NCBI RefSeq assembly: GCF_034674885.1 | Contig: NZ_JAUCDS010000005.1 | Location: 62,001 to 126,000 of the forward strand | DNA: 64,000 nucleotides | From: Castellaniella sp034674885 | GTDB lineage: Bacteria > Pseudomonadota > Gammaproteobacteria > Burkholderiales > Burkholderiaceae_B | Reading direction: 5' to 3' | In this document: piece after piece, positions 42,667 to 51,553 of the stretch | How the letters are laid out: every line of letters starts with the position of its first letter | Position numbering within the stretch: the first letter of the stretch is position 1 | Program-made: the position numbers and the translations under genes | Notes under the pieces: model-generated | Seen by the model: only the letters and a program-made list of their open reading frames with translations | Databases searched by the model: none | Told to the model about the DNA's origin: nothing

Positions 42667-44277
42667 ATGAGCAGTGCCCACCAGGATACGTTTGCGCGCG
42701 ACCATTTGCCGCCTGCGGACCAGCAGCCTGAATTTCTGTTTGATCTTCCCGAATTGCAGTTTCCCGAACAGCTGAACTGCGCAGCCGAGTTGCTGGATCG
42801 GCACGTGCGCGAGGGCCGTGGGGGGCGGATGTGCATCCGTGCGCCCGGCATCAACTGGACATATGCCGATCTGCAGGACAAGGCCAATCGCATCGCCAAC
42901 GTGCTGGTGCATGACATGGGCCTGGTCCCGGGCAACCGCGTCTTGCTGCGCGCGCCCAACAATCCCATGCTGGCGGCCTGCTGGTTCGGCATCATCAAGG
43001 CCGGCGGCATCGCCGTGGCCACCATGCCATTGCTGCGGGCCAAGGAACTGAAGGCCATCATCGACATCGGACAGGTATCGCACGCCCTGTGCGATGCGGC
43101 CTTGTCAGAAGAGATGGAACTGGCCGTGGCGGAAAAGCCGGTCCTGAAACACATCCGCCACTTCAATCATGACGGGCCGGACGGCCTGGAGGCCCTGATG
43201 CGGCGCGCCTCGCCCGAGTTCGACACTGTCGCGACGGCGTCCGACGACACCTGCATCCTGGGCTTCACGTCCGGAACCACGGGCATACCCAAGGCGACCA
43301 TGCACTATCACCGGGACGTCATGGCCATCTGCCTGTGCTGGCCCCGGCATGTGCTGCATCCCAGCGAGGACGATGTCTTCATGGGCAGCCCGCCGCTGGC
43401 TTTTACCTTCGGACTGGGCGGGCTGCTGCTGTTTCCCCTGCACGTGGGCGCGTCGACCGTTCTGCTGGAAAAGGCCAGCCCGCCGCAGTTGCTGGAAGCC
43501 ATCCAGACGTTCGGCGCGACGGTGCTGTTCACCGCGCCGACCTCCTACAGGACCCTGTCGGCACGCGGCACGGAACTGCGCCGCACGGCCCTGCGCAAGT
43601 GCGTATCGGCTGGCGAGGCCCTGCCTGCGTCGACCCGGGCGGCCTGGAAAGAGGCCACCGGCATCGAGATGATCGACGGCATCGGGTCCACGGAAATGCT
43701 GCATATCTTCATTTCCCACGATGAAGCGCATGCCCGCCCCGGGGCGACGGGTACGCCGGTGCCCGGTTATCAGGCCAAGATCGTCGATGAGCAGGGTCAG
43801 GATGTCCCGCCCGGCACCATCGGCCGCCTGGCGGTGCGGGGGCCGACGGGCTGCCGCTACCTGAACGACGAGCGGCAGCGGAAGTATGTCCAGAACGGCT
43901 GGAACCTGACGGGCGACGCCTATTTGATGGATGTCGATGGTTATTTCCACTACCAGGCGCGTACGGACGACATGATCATTTCCTCGGGCTACAACATCGC
44001 TGCGCCCGATGTCGAGGATGCCCTGATGCAGCATCCGGCGGTGGCCGAGTGCGCGGTCATCGGTGTGCCCGATCACGAACGCGGCCAGCTGGTCAAGGCC
44101 TTCGTCGTGCTGCGGCCAGGCCAGGCGGCCGGAGACGACATGAAGAAGACCCTGCAGGATTTCGTCAAGGCCAGCATCGCGCCCTACAAGTATCCGCGCG
44201 CACTGGATTTCGTGGAATCCCTGCCGCGCACCCAGACAGGCAAGCTGCAGCGCTTCAAGCTGCATGAGCCCGCCTGA
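42667..44277 (+). CDS. abmG: 2-aminobenzoate-CoA ligase
   Basis: The 536-residue AMP-forming ligase activates anthranilate as its CoA thioester, the entry step. Motifs include ILGFTSGTTGIPKATMHYHRD (P-loop), IGSTEMLHIFIS (A5), LTGDAYLMDVDGYFHYQARTDDMI (A7-A8) and PRTQTGKLQRFKL with the A10 lysine. The overall sequence fits the benzoate-/aminobenzoate-CoA ligase branch, and the gene is paired with the fused monooxygenase/reductase that uses its product. AGGAGA precedes the ATG; an 81-bp gap separates it from the dehydrogenase gene with no clear terminator. Confidence 0.87.
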   Translation: MSSAHQDTFARDHLPPADQQPEFLFDLPELQFPEQLNCAAELLDRHVREGRGGRMCIRAPGINWTYADLQDKANRIANVLVHDMGLVPGNRVLLRAPNNPMLAACWFGIIKAGGIAVATMPLLRAKELKAIIDIGQVSHALCDAALSEEMELAVAEKPVLKHIRHFNHDGPDGLEALMRRASPEFDTVATASDDTCILGFTSGTTGIPKATMHYHRDVMAICLCWPRHVLHPSEDDVFMGSPPLAFTFGLGGLLLFPLHVGASTVLLEKASPPQLLEAIQTFGATVLFTAPTSYRTLSARGTELRRTALRKCVSAGEALPASTRAAWKEATGIEMIDGIGSTEMLHIFISHDEAHARPGATGTPVPGYQAKIVDEQGQDVPPGTIGRLAVRGPTGCRYLNDERQRKYVQNGWNLTGDAYLMDVDGYFHYQARTDDMIISSGYNIAAPDVEDALMQHPAVAECAVIGVPDHERGQLVKAFVVLRPGQAAGDDMKKTLQDFVKASIAPYKYPRALDFVESLPRTQTGKLQRFKLHEPA

Positions 44278-44343
44278 AACCGGTCGGGCCCGGTGCAGCC
44301 GGCCCGATCCCCAGAACCTGTTGGATCAATGGAGGATTCCCCC

Positions 44344-44736
44344 ATGCAAGTCTTGCTTCCCCCGGGCTGGCCCCGGCCCAAGGGATATGCCAATGGCGTA
44401 GCCGTAAGCGGCCGTCAGATCTTTGTAGCCGGCATGATCGGCTGGGATGCCCACGGGGTATTTCATACGGACGACATGGCCGGCCAGGTGCGCCAGGCCT
44501 TGCAGAACATTGTCGACGTGCTGACCGCAGGCGGCGCAAAGCCAGAACACATCGTGCGCATGACCTGGTACGTCATCGACAAGCAAGAATACGTGGCCGC
44601 CTATCCCGAAATCGGCAAGGCCTTCCGCGAATTGATCGGCAGCTTCAATGTCGCCATGACGGCGGTCCAGGTCGCCGCCCTGATCGAGGACCGTGCCAAG
44701 GTCGAGATCGAAGTCACGGCCGTGATTCCCGATTGA
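44344..44736 (+). CDS. Rid-family (RidA/YjgF-like) protein of the aminobenzoate cluster
   Basis: The 130-residue protein has the Rid trimer fold: GYANGVAVSGRQIFVAGMIGWD, VRQALQNIVDVLTAGGAKPEHIVRMTWYV and VAALIEDRAKVEIEVTAVIPD. Classical RidA hydrolyses enamines/imines with an Arg in PARSCVEV; here that stretch reads VAMTAVQV, so the Arg is replaced by Met. It belongs with the Rid subgroups outside archetypal RidA. As the 2-amino-cyclohexene intermediates are enamines, releasing their nitrogen as ammonia is an attractive role. GGAGGA sits ahead of ATG 44344. Confidence 0.85.
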   Translation: MQVLLPPGWPRPKGYANGVAVSGRQIFVAGMIGWDAHGVFHTDDMAGQVRQALQNIVDVLTAGGAKPEHIVRMTWYVIDKQEYVAAYPEIGKAFRELIGSFNVAMTAVQVAALIEDRAKVEIEVTAVIPD

Positions 44737-44809
44737 TCCGGCGAGAGTGCGTGGCCGTTTGCAGAGGCAGTACACTGCAGGCCACCCTCTCTTTGCTGAC
44801 CGAGCCGCC

Positions 44810-45448
44810 ATGCCTATTCACGAAATTCGCCATCCCCTGATCCGCCACAAGCTGGGCCTGATGCGCCGTGCCGACCTCAGCACCAAGAATTTCCGCGAGA
44901 TGGCGCAGGAAATCGGGTCGCTGCTGACCTACGAGGCGACCAAGGACCTGCCGCTGGAGCCCGCGCGCATTACCGGCTGGGCGGGTGAGCTGGACGTGGA
45001 AAAACTGGCGGGCAAGAAGGTCACGGTCGTGCCCATCCTGCGGGCCGGCATCGGCATGCTCGACGGCGTGCTCAACCTGATTCCAGGGGCCAAGGTCAGC
45101 GCCGTGGGCATCGCCCGCAACGAGGAAACCCTGCAGGCGCAGCCCTATCTGGAAAGGCTGGTCGGCCAGCTGGACCAGCGCCTGGCGCTGATCGTCGATC
45201 CCATGCTGGCCACAGGAGGTTCCATGGTGGCCGCCATCGACATGCTTAAACAAGCCGGCAGCCGCAACGTCCGCGCCCTGGTGCTGGTGGCGGCCCCCGA
45301 GGGCATCGCCGCCGTCGAACGGGCTCATCCGGATGTGCACATCTATACCGCATCCATCGACGACCATCTGAACGAGGACGGCTACATCATCCCCGGGTTG
45401 GGCGACGCAGGTGATCGTATTTTCGGCACTCGGCAAAAGACCGACTGA
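44810..45448 (+). CDS. upp: Uracil phosphoribosyltransferase
   Basis: Upp salvages uracil to UMP with PRPP. The 212-residue protein begins MPIHEIRHPLIRHKLGLMR, has LRAGIGMLDGVLNL, the PRPP loop LIVDPMLATGGSM, and the uracil-binding C-terminus YIIPGLGDAGDRIFGT. It is probably its own transcription unit; 73 bases separate it from the aminobenzoate cluster. The 117-bp gap after it holds no gene but contains a TTGACA (45499-45504) ahead of the next gene without a well-spaced -10. Confidence 0.97.
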   Translation: MPIHEIRHPLIRHKLGLMRRADLSTKNFREMAQEIGSLLTYEATKDLPLEPARITGWAGELDVEKLAGKKVTVVPILRAGIGMLDGVLNLIPGAKVSAVGIARNEETLQAQPYLERLVGQLDQRLALIVDPMLATGGSMVAAIDMLKQAGSRNVRALVLVAAPEGIAAVERAHPDVHIYTASIDDHLNEDGYIIPGLGDAGDRIFGTRQKTD

Positions 45449-45565
45449 AGCGCCCTGACGGACGCAGCGGCTTGATCTGCCTCAGGGTCACACAGTTTTT
45501 GACATTTTCGGGGCGGACGATCGGGTAGGATAGGGGTCCTGCTGTCTGATTCAAGGAGTTTTCGA

Positions 45566-45889
45566 ATGGCTACACGCAAGCAAATCGCCACCCAATCAGC
45601 TGGCGACGCCCTGATCGAGGACCTGAAGTCCAGCCTGGACCAGGCTGAAAAGCTGCTGCGCGAAGCGGCCGACGCGACCGGCGACAAAGCCGCCGACCTG
45701 CGGGCCCGGGCCCTGCAGGCACTGGACCAGGGCCGCGCGGTGCTGTCCGAGACCCAGGCCAATCTGGTCGAACAGGGGCGCAAGGTCGTCCAGGACACCG
45801 ATGAATACGTCCAGGCCAATCCCTGGAAAGCCGTGGGGATCGCGGGCGTGGCCGGCTTGCTGCTGGGCGCCCTGCTGTCGCGGCGCTGA
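45566..45889 (+). CDS. DUF883 / ElaB-YqjD-type membrane-anchored protein
   Basis: The 107-residue protein has a helical, charged N-terminal region (SAGDALIEDLKSSLDQAEKLL and DKAADLRARALQALDQGRAVL) and one C-terminal TM helix after NPWKAVGIAGVAGLLLGALLSRR. In E. coli the family member YqjD is stationary-phase induced and binds ribosomes at the membrane. It overlaps the YqjE-like gene by one base and is the first of three genes arranged as yqjD-yqjE-yqjK. Confidence 0.88.
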   Translation: MATRKQIATQSAGDALIEDLKSSLDQAEKLLREAADATGDKAADLRARALQALDQGRAVLSETQANLVEQGRKVVQDTDEYVQANPWKAVGIAGVAGLLLGALLSRR

Positions 45890-46320
45890 TGCCCATGGGG
45901 GCGCTTGGCCGCGCAGCGGCGGACCTGGCGGCGCACACCACCGCGCTGCTGGGCACCCGCCTGGAACTCCTGGGCCTGGAGGCCCAGGACGTCCGCGACC
46001 GGCTGCTGGGCCGCCTGGCCATGTTGCTGGCGGCCGCCGTTTTCCTGTTCCTGGCCCTGCTGGTTGCCACCCTGACCCTGGCTTTGTATTTCTGGCCCAC
46101 TGATTACCGTTTCCTGGCGCTGGGGCTGCTGGCCCTGGGGTATGCCGTTGCAGGCGCGGTGCTGGCTGTGGTGCTCGTCAGGCGCCTGCGGCGGGACCCG
46201 ACACCCTTTGCCGTGACGGCGGATGTGCTGCGCCAGGACGCCAAGGCGTTCGGGCAAGCACCGACCGGGCCCGAGGGCCGGCCGGCCGATGAATCGGCCA
46301 TCCCCGGAGAAATCCCATGA
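45889..46320 (+). CDS. YqjE-like (Actino_Holin_3 / phage holin superfamily III) membrane protein
   Basis: The 143-residue protein has an amphipathic N-terminus, two TM helices (LAMLLAAAVFLFLALLVATL and FLALGLLALGYAVAGAVLAVVLV) and a polar C-terminal tail. It matches the holin-like DUF1469/YqjE layout by position and topology. Despite the database name there are no phage genes near, and it belongs with the YqjD-like gene ahead of it and the YqjK-like gene that overlaps its stop. Confidence 0.8.
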   Translation: MPMGALGRAAADLAAHTTALLGTRLELLGLEAQDVRDRLLGRLAMLLAAAVFLFLALLVATLTLALYFWPTDYRFLALGLLALGYAVAGAVLAVVLVRRLRRDPTPFAVTADVLRQDAKAFGQAPTGPEGRPADESAIPGEIP

Positions 46321-46670
46321 CCCGGCCCGCCCAGCAGGCACCCGCAGCCCAGGATCGTCACCTGCGCATCGAATTGCTGCGTCTGCAGGCAGGCTATCAG
46401 CGCCTGGCCGTGCGCCAAAGCGCCTGCCGTCTGGCGGGGGCCCTGAAGCCGGAGGCCCTGGCCGCGCAAGCCGGCGATCATCTGCGGGCCACCGGCCTGG
46501 GATGGCTGGGCACGGGCCTGCGGCTCTGGCGCCGTTATCCCCTGATGGGATCCTTGCTGGGGTCGGCCCTGGGCGCTGGCGGTCGCCGGCGCGTTGCCCT
46601 GAAAACGGCCCTGGTCGCCGGACTGATCTGGCTGGCGCGGCGGGCGTCCCCGGATCGCAGCGATACCTGA
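46317..46670 (+). CDS. YqjK-like hypothetical protein
   Basis: The 117-residue protein is basic and Ala/Leu/Arg-rich, with a helical region at 15-60 and a hydrophobic stretch near the C-terminus (ALKTALVAGLIWLARRA). No catalytic motif is seen. Its identity rests on position as third gene after the yqjD- and yqjE-like genes, overlapping the latter by four bases; family membership is weak by sequence alone. Confidence 0.65.
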   Translation: MTRPAQQAPAAQDRHLRIELLRLQAGYQRLAVRQSACRLAGALKPEALAAQAGDHLRATGLGWLGTGLRLWRRYPLMGSLLGSALGAGGRRRVALKTALVAGLIWLARRASPDRSDT

Positions 46671-46692
46671 TCGGCCGGGACACCCGGCCTGA

Positions 46693-48240
46693 TCAGGAAA
46701 TTCCCAGCTGGTCCCACATGGCGTCCACCCGCTGCTTGACGTCCTCGGACATGCTGATCGGCCGGCCCCATTCACGCTGGGTTTCGCCCGGCCATTTGTT
46801 GGTGGCATCCAGCCCCATCTTGCCGCCCAGCCCGGACACCGGCGAGGCGAAGTCCAGATAGTCGATGGGGGTGTTTTCCACCAGCACGGTGTCGCGCACC
46901 GGGTCCATGCGGGTCGTCATGGCCCAGATGACCTCGGCCCAGTCGCGCACGGCGATGTCATCGTCGACCACGACGATGAACTTGGTGTACATGAACTGGC
47001 GCAGCACGCTCCACAAGCCGAACAGGATGCGCTTGGCGTGGCCGGGATACTGCTTGCGGATCGACACCACCGCCAGCCGGTAGCTGCAGCCTTCCGGGGG
47101 CAGGTAGAAGTCCGTGATTTCGGGGAACTGGCGCTTGAGCAGCGGCACGAACACTTCGTTCAGGGCCAGGCCCAGCACGGCGGGCTCGTCGGGGGGCTTG
47201 CCGGTATAGGTGCTGTGGTAGATGGGCTGGCGTCGGTGGGTGATGCGGTCGACCGTGAAGACCGGGAACCAGTCCTGTTCGTTGTAGTAGCCCGTGTGGT
47301 CTCCGTACGGGCCTTCCAGCGCCATTTCGTACCCGGTGTCGGGAGGCAGGGGGGCGCCGTCGGGCACCGCAGGCGCGAGAGCCTCGGGGTCGGATGCCGG
47401 CAGGATGTGACCTTCCAGCACGATTTCCGCCTGGGCGGGTACCTGCAGGCCGCTGCCCAGCGCCGCCGCCAGTTCGGTGCGCGAGCCGCGCAGCAGGCCG
47501 GCGAACTGGTATTCGGACAGGCTGTCGGGGATCGGGGTGACGGCTGCCAGCAGGGTCGCTGGATCGGTGCCCAGCGCCACGGCGATCGGGAACGGCTTTC
47601 CGGGGTGCGCCAGGCAATGGTCGCGGAAGTCCAGGGCGCCGCCACGGTGAGACAGCCAGCGCATGATGAGCTTGTTGCGGCCGATCAGCTGCTGGCGGTA
47701 GATGCCCAGGTTCTGGCGCCGGGCGTTGGGGCCGCGCGTGATCACCAGCCCCCAGGTCAGCAGAGGCGCCACGTCGCCGGGCCAGCAGCTTTGCAGCGGC
47801 AGAGTGTTCAGGTCGACCTGATCGGCTTCGATCACGATGTCCTGGCAGGCGGCGCCCCGCACTTGGCGCGGGTTCATGTCCCAGAGCGCGGATTTCAGCA
47901 GGGCGACTTTCGACAGGGCGTCGCGCATGCCGTGGGGCGGGGTCGGCTCGCGCAGAGACGCCAGCAGTTCGCCGGTGTCGCGCAGGGCCGATACGTCTTC
48001 GGCGCCCATGCCCCAGGCCACCCGTTGCGGGGTGCCGAACAGGTTGGTCAGCACGGGGATGGGGCTGGTCTGCCCGTCGTGCTGCGCCTGCTCGAACAGC
48101 AGGGCGGGGCCGCCGGAGCGCAGCACGCGATCGCTGATTTCGGTCATCTCCAGGGCGGTGGAGACCGGGTGGCGGATGCGTTTCAGTTGTCCTTGGCGTT
48201 CAAGCTGGGCGATGAAGTCCCGGAGGTCGCGGTATTTCAC
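46693..48240 (-). CDS. ubiD: 4-hydroxy-3-polyprenylbenzoate decarboxylase UbiD
   Basis: UbiD is the prenyl-FMN-dependent decarboxylase of ubiquinone biosynthesis. The 515-residue sequence begins MKYRDLRDFIAQLERQGQLKRI and has the family segments NLGIYRQQLIGRNKLIMRWLSHRGGA, EMALEGPYGDHTGYY and MTTRMDPVRDT. The UbiX prenyltransferase that makes its cofactor is not in the window. The gene is divergent from a transglycosylase gene. Confidence 0.96.
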   Translation of the reverse strand: MKYRDLRDFIAQLERQGQLKRIRHPVSTALEMTEISDRVLRSGGPALLFEQAQHDGQTSPIPVLTNLFGTPQRVAWGMGAEDVSALRDTGELLASLREPTPPHGMRDALSKVALLKSALWDMNPRQVRGAACQDIVIEADQVDLNTLPLQSCWPGDVAPLLTWGLVITRGPNARRQNLGIYRQQLIGRNKLIMRWLSHRGGALDFRDHCLAHPGKPFPIAVALGTDPATLLAAVTPIPDSLSEYQFAGLLRGSRTELAAALGSGLQVPAQAEIVLEGHILPASDPEALAPAVPDGAPLPPDTGYEMALEGPYGDHTGYYNEQDWFPVFTVDRITHRRQPIYHSTYTGKPPDEPAVLGLALNEVFVPLLKRQFPEITDFYLPPEGCSYRLAVVSIRKQYPGHAKRILFGLWSVLRQFMYTKFIVVVDDDIAVRDWAEVIWAMTTRMDPVRDTVLVENTPIDYLDFASPVSGLGGKMGLDATNKWPGETQREWGRPISMSEDVKQRVDAMWDQLGIS

Positions 48241-48320
48241 AGAAAATGGCCAATCAGGTTACAGTGTCGTCGTGCCAAAGATTACCATTCCCCCCGCCCG
48301 CACGGCTGCCGGAGGCATCC

Positions 48321-49226
48321 ATGGTTGCAGGGTTCCTGCCTGATCGCTTGCAGCATGGCGTACGAGCCGTGCTGTATCCCGTCGGTGAATTCATCCACGT
48401 CAGCGCCATCTATCTGGGGCTGGCCGTGTTGACGACGCTGGGCCTGAGCCTGGTGCTGCCGTCCATGCGCCAGCAGTCGCAGCAACTGCACGAAGTCGTG
48501 CTGACCATGTTCCAGGCCGATGGCGCCGGTTATAGCGGCAGCGACGCCGATTATGCCTGGGCGCCGCCTTCGGCAGGCCAGGCGCCCGCACCGACAGCGG
48601 ATGCCGGTGCGCCGACTGCGGCGCCTTCGCCCGATATCGCGGCAGCAGACCAAAAGCCCGCCGCAGGCGACCAGGCGGCCGCGCCACCCGTCGTGGCGTC
48701 CGCCGGGCCTCTGGATTTCATGCAGGCCCTGTCCGCCAGCATGGGCGACAAGGCCATTCCCGGCGTGACGGCGGCCCAGGCCCAGGGCCTGCGCAGCTAT
48801 CTGTCGCGCAAATACCGCATCGCCTCCAGCGTGGCTGGCGCGCTGGTGCGCATGGCGTTTGCCGTGGGCAAGGAACGTCACGTGGATCCGCAGCTGCTGC
48901 TGGCCGTCATCGCCATCGAGTCGCGCTACAACCCCTTTGTGGAAAGCTCCGTCGGGGCCCAGGGCCTGATGCAGATCATGGGCCGGGTGCATCGCGAGAA
49001 ACTGCAGGCGCACGGCGGGCCGGCGGCGATCTTCAATCCCTCGGTGAACATCCGCATCGGGGCGCAGATCCTGTCGGACTGCATCCGCCGGCGCGGCTCG
49101 ATCGAAGGTGGCCTGGCCTGTTACGTGGGGGCGTCAGGCCCCAGCGACGGGGGCTATGGCGCCAGCGTGCTGGCCGAGCGTCGCCGCATCGCACTGGCGT
49201 CCGGTATCCCTCCCGGCAAGGACTGA
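48321..49226 (+). CDS. Membrane-anchored lytic transglycosylase (SLT domain)
   Basis: The 301-residue protein has an N-terminal TM helix (IYLGLAVLTTLGLSLVLP), a periplasmic Ala/Pro-rich linker of about 70 residues, and a C-terminal SLT domain with catalytic Glu in LLAVIAIESRYNPFVESSVGAQGLMQIM and the ending GGLACYVGASG. It cleaves peptidoglycan glycan strands. ATG 48321 has GGAGG five bases upstream, better than an ATG 25 codons earlier. The linker is composition-biased but not repetitive. Confidence 0.88.
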   Translation: MVAGFLPDRLQHGVRAVLYPVGEFIHVSAIYLGLAVLTTLGLSLVLPSMRQQSQQLHEVVLTMFQADGAGYSGSDADYAWAPPSAGQAPAPTADAGAPTAAPSPDIAAADQKPAAGDQAAAPPVVASAGPLDFMQALSASMGDKAIPGVTAAQAQGLRSYLSRKYRIASSVAGALVRMAFAVGKERHVDPQLLLAVIAIESRYNPFVESSVGAQGLMQIMGRVHREKLQAHGGPAAIFNPSVNIRIGAQILSDCIRRRGSIEGGLACYVGASGPSDGGYGASVLAERRRIALASGIPPGKD

Positions 49227-49274
49227 CAGACTGCGGGCCCGCCCAGCCATTTGCAGAGGGTCGTGGCGCGCTCG

Positions 49275-50480
49275 TCAGGCCAACGGCTGGGCCGACGACG
49301 CGGCAGCCTGGGTGTCACGCAGCGAACCCAGAAAGGTTTCCATCCGGGATATGGCCTCGCGCAGGCGGTCCAGGCCCGTGGCATAGGAAAAGCGCACGGT
49401 ATGGCCGGCATGCGCACGGCCGAAGTCCAGGCCCGGCACGGCGGCCACGCCGGCCTCGTGCAGCAACCGGTGGCAGAATTCAGCGCCGTCCAGGCCCTGG
49501 GCGCGGATGTCGGCAAAGATATAGAAGGCGCCGTCGGGTGCGGCGGGCACGTCCAGCCCCAGCCGTGCGAATTCCGGCAGCAGGTAGTCGCGTCTTTCCT
49601 TGAAGGACAGGCGCCGGCGCTCGTAGATCTGCATGACTTCAGGCTCGAAGCAGCTGAGCGCCGCATGCTGGGCCAGCGCCGGTGCGCAGATGGCCAGGCT
49701 GGCCGCCAGCCGTTCGATGGCCGGCATCAGGGCGGCCGGGGCCATCAGCCAGCCCAGGCGCCAGCCCGTCATGTGGAAGTATTTCGAGAAGCTGTTGATG
49801 ACCACCAGGTCGTCGTCCAGGGTCAGGGCGCTTTGCGGGGCCTCGTCGTAGTACAGGCCCAGGTAGATTTCGTCCATGATGACGAAACCCCCGCGTTCGC
49901 GCACGGCGGCGATCAGGGCGCGCAGGGCTTCGCGGGGCATGGACGTGCCGGTGGGGTTGCTGGGCGAGGCGATCAGCACCCCCCGTGTGGCCGGCCCCCA
50001 GTGGGCGGCGATGTCTTCGGGCCGCAGCTGGAAGCGGTGCTCGGCGTCGGTGGGAATCAGCCGGGCGGTGCCGCCGGCGGCGGTGATGAAATTCTGGTTG
50101 GCCGGGTAGGACGGGTCGGGCATCAGGACCTCGTCGCCGGGGTTGATCAGGGCCAGGGTGGCCAGCAGCAGGGCGCCGGATGCGCCGCTGGTGACCAGGA
50201 TACGGGATGGGTCGACCCGTGCGCCGAAGTGGGTGTCGTAGTAATGCGAGATGGCCTCGCGCAGCGCGGGGATGCCGACAGGCGCGGTATAGCCGCTGAG
50301 GCCGGCGTCCGCAGCCCGATTCAGGGTTTCCAGCACCCGGGCCGGTGCCGTGAAATCCGGTTCGCCGATCCCCAGGCTGATGATGTCGCGGCCTTGGGCA
50401 GCCAGCGCCTGCGCCTGTTTCAGGACTTCCACGGCGTAGAATGGCACCGTGCGTTGGGTTCTGTCGGCCAGTCGGACCAT
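49275..50480 (-). CDS. Class I/II pyridoxal-phosphate aminotransferase
   Basis: The 401-residue fold-type I aminotransferase has SLGIGEPDF, SPSNPTGTSM, DEIYLGLYYD and the Schiff-base lysine in INSFSKYFHMTGWRLGW. It resembles aspartate/alanine-type enzymes of the Ialpha branch; the amino donor and acceptor cannot be told from sequence. It is a single minus-strand gene between two plus-strand genes. The final ten residues are a weakly conserved tail. Confidence 0.92.
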   Translation of the reverse strand: MVRLADRTQRTVPFYAVEVLKQAQALAAQGRDIISLGIGEPDFTAPARVLETLNRAADAGLSGYTAPVGIPALREAISHYYDTHFGARVDPSRILVTSGASGALLLATLALINPGDEVLMPDPSYPANQNFITAAGGTARLIPTDAEHRFQLRPEDIAAHWGPATRGVLIASPSNPTGTSMPREALRALIAAVRERGGFVIMDEIYLGLYYDEAPQSALTLDDDLVVINSFSKYFHMTGWRLGWLMAPAALMPAIERLAASLAICAPALAQHAALSCFEPEVMQIYERRRLSFKERRDYLLPEFARLGLDVPAAPDGAFYIFADIRAQGLDGAEFCHRLLHEAGVAAVPGLDFGRAHAGHTVRFSYATGLDRLREAISRMETFLGSLRDTQAAASSAQPLA

Positions 50481-50534
50481 GACGAATCTCTACCGCATTG
50501 TCTAAAAGCTTCATTGTAGCCTTGGGGGGCCCCT

Positions 50535-51467
50535 ATGCAGTCACCGTCGCGCCGCGCCTTTCTGGTTGGACGCCGTGCCGATCGATCTCCCTGGGAAGCC
50601 TTCCTGGCTCGTCTGCGCCGGGCTGCCCAGGGGCAGGTCTACGATTTTTCCACGCCGGCCGGCAGCGCCCGGCTGGTGCCGGGCCACATGCAGGACGTCT
50701 ACCAGGCGCGCGCCCTGTGTCACGAATACGGCGTCACGCTGGCGCTGGACAGCATTCCGTCCCCGGCTTTGCTGGATGACGCACCCGTGCTGTGGGTGGA
50801 ACCCGGTTCGGCCATGGCCCGCTACGAACGCCTGGGGGCCGATGATCCACGCTGGTTCGTGCAGCCGGGCTGCCTGGTGGGGGAACTGGAATCCGCCGGC
50901 CTGCCGCAGTTCCGCGATCAGCCGCCTCACCTGACCGTGGCCGCCTGGCTGGCGGACCGCCGCAGTTGCGACTGGGATCGCGGGCAGACCGCTGCCAGCG
51001 GCCTGGTGCATGCCATGGTGCTGCTGGCCGATGGCACCCAGGCCAACCTGGGGGCGTTCGGGGTCGACAATCGCAAGCCCCTGGACAACCTGCGGGTGCA
51101 GGCCATGATTCCGCGCCTTTTCGAACTCAATGCCAGCGCCCTGGCGGCTGCGCCCGCAGATGCGGATGCCCTCTGGGACGCCCGCTACCGGCTCGATGCG
51201 CTCAGCCCGGCACAGGAGAGCACGCTGAACCTGTCCCACCTGCTGTTGGGCCACGGCGGGGAACTGGGCTGGGTCGAATGGCTGGTCTTCGACGAGCGCC
51301 AGGGCATTCCTGCCGAGCGTCCCTACGAATCCCGCTATGGGCATCGCGCCGGGTCGGGCGCGGCGGCGTCATCGACCGACCAGGCCGTCCGGGCGCTGTT
51401 CGACCCCGATGGGCTCTTTCCTTCCCAGGGACAGCAGTTCGGCCATTTCTATGGCGTGGATGCATGA
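50535..51467 (+). CDS. Reduced FAD-binding oxidoreductase-like protein (degenerate PCMH fold)
   Basis: The 310-residue protein resembles the first half of GlcD-type VAO flavoproteins: LVPGHMQDVYQARALCHEYGVTLAL is like the first FAD strand-helix unit, LWVEPGSAM...FVQPGCLVGELESAG the second, and RGQTAASGLVHAMVLLADGTQANLGAFGV the third; FDPDGLFPSQGQ is like the common C-terminal LDPxGLxNPGK. It lacks the Gly-rich FAD loop and most of the substrate domain, and is about 150 residues shorter than the family. The start SPSRRAFLVGRR has a faint Tat look without a following hydrophobic helix. It may bind a nucleotide without catalysing a redox step. Function unknown. Confidence 0.6.
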   Translation: MQSPSRRAFLVGRRADRSPWEAFLARLRRAAQGQVYDFSTPAGSARLVPGHMQDVYQARALCHEYGVTLALDSIPSPALLDDAPVLWVEPGSAMARYERLGADDPRWFVQPGCLVGELESAGLPQFRDQPPHLTVAAWLADRRSCDWDRGQTAASGLVHAMVLLADGTQANLGAFGVDNRKPLDNLRVQAMIPRLFELNASALAAAPADADALWDARYRLDALSPAQESTLNLSHLLLGHGGELGWVEWLVFDERQGIPAERPYESRYGHRAGSGAAASSTDQAVRALFDPDGLFPSQGQQFGHFYGVDA

Positions 51468-51553
51468 GCCGCATGCGGGCCAGGGCGTACCCCTGACCCG
51501 GGCAAGCGGCTAGAATGACATCACCCCTCATATCACTTGATCAAGGCATCACG

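Noticed and set aside
45889..46320. Holin-like membrane protein as a sign of a prophage.
   Set aside because: It sits in a yqjD-E-K arrangement, and no phage structural, lysis or integrase gene is near.
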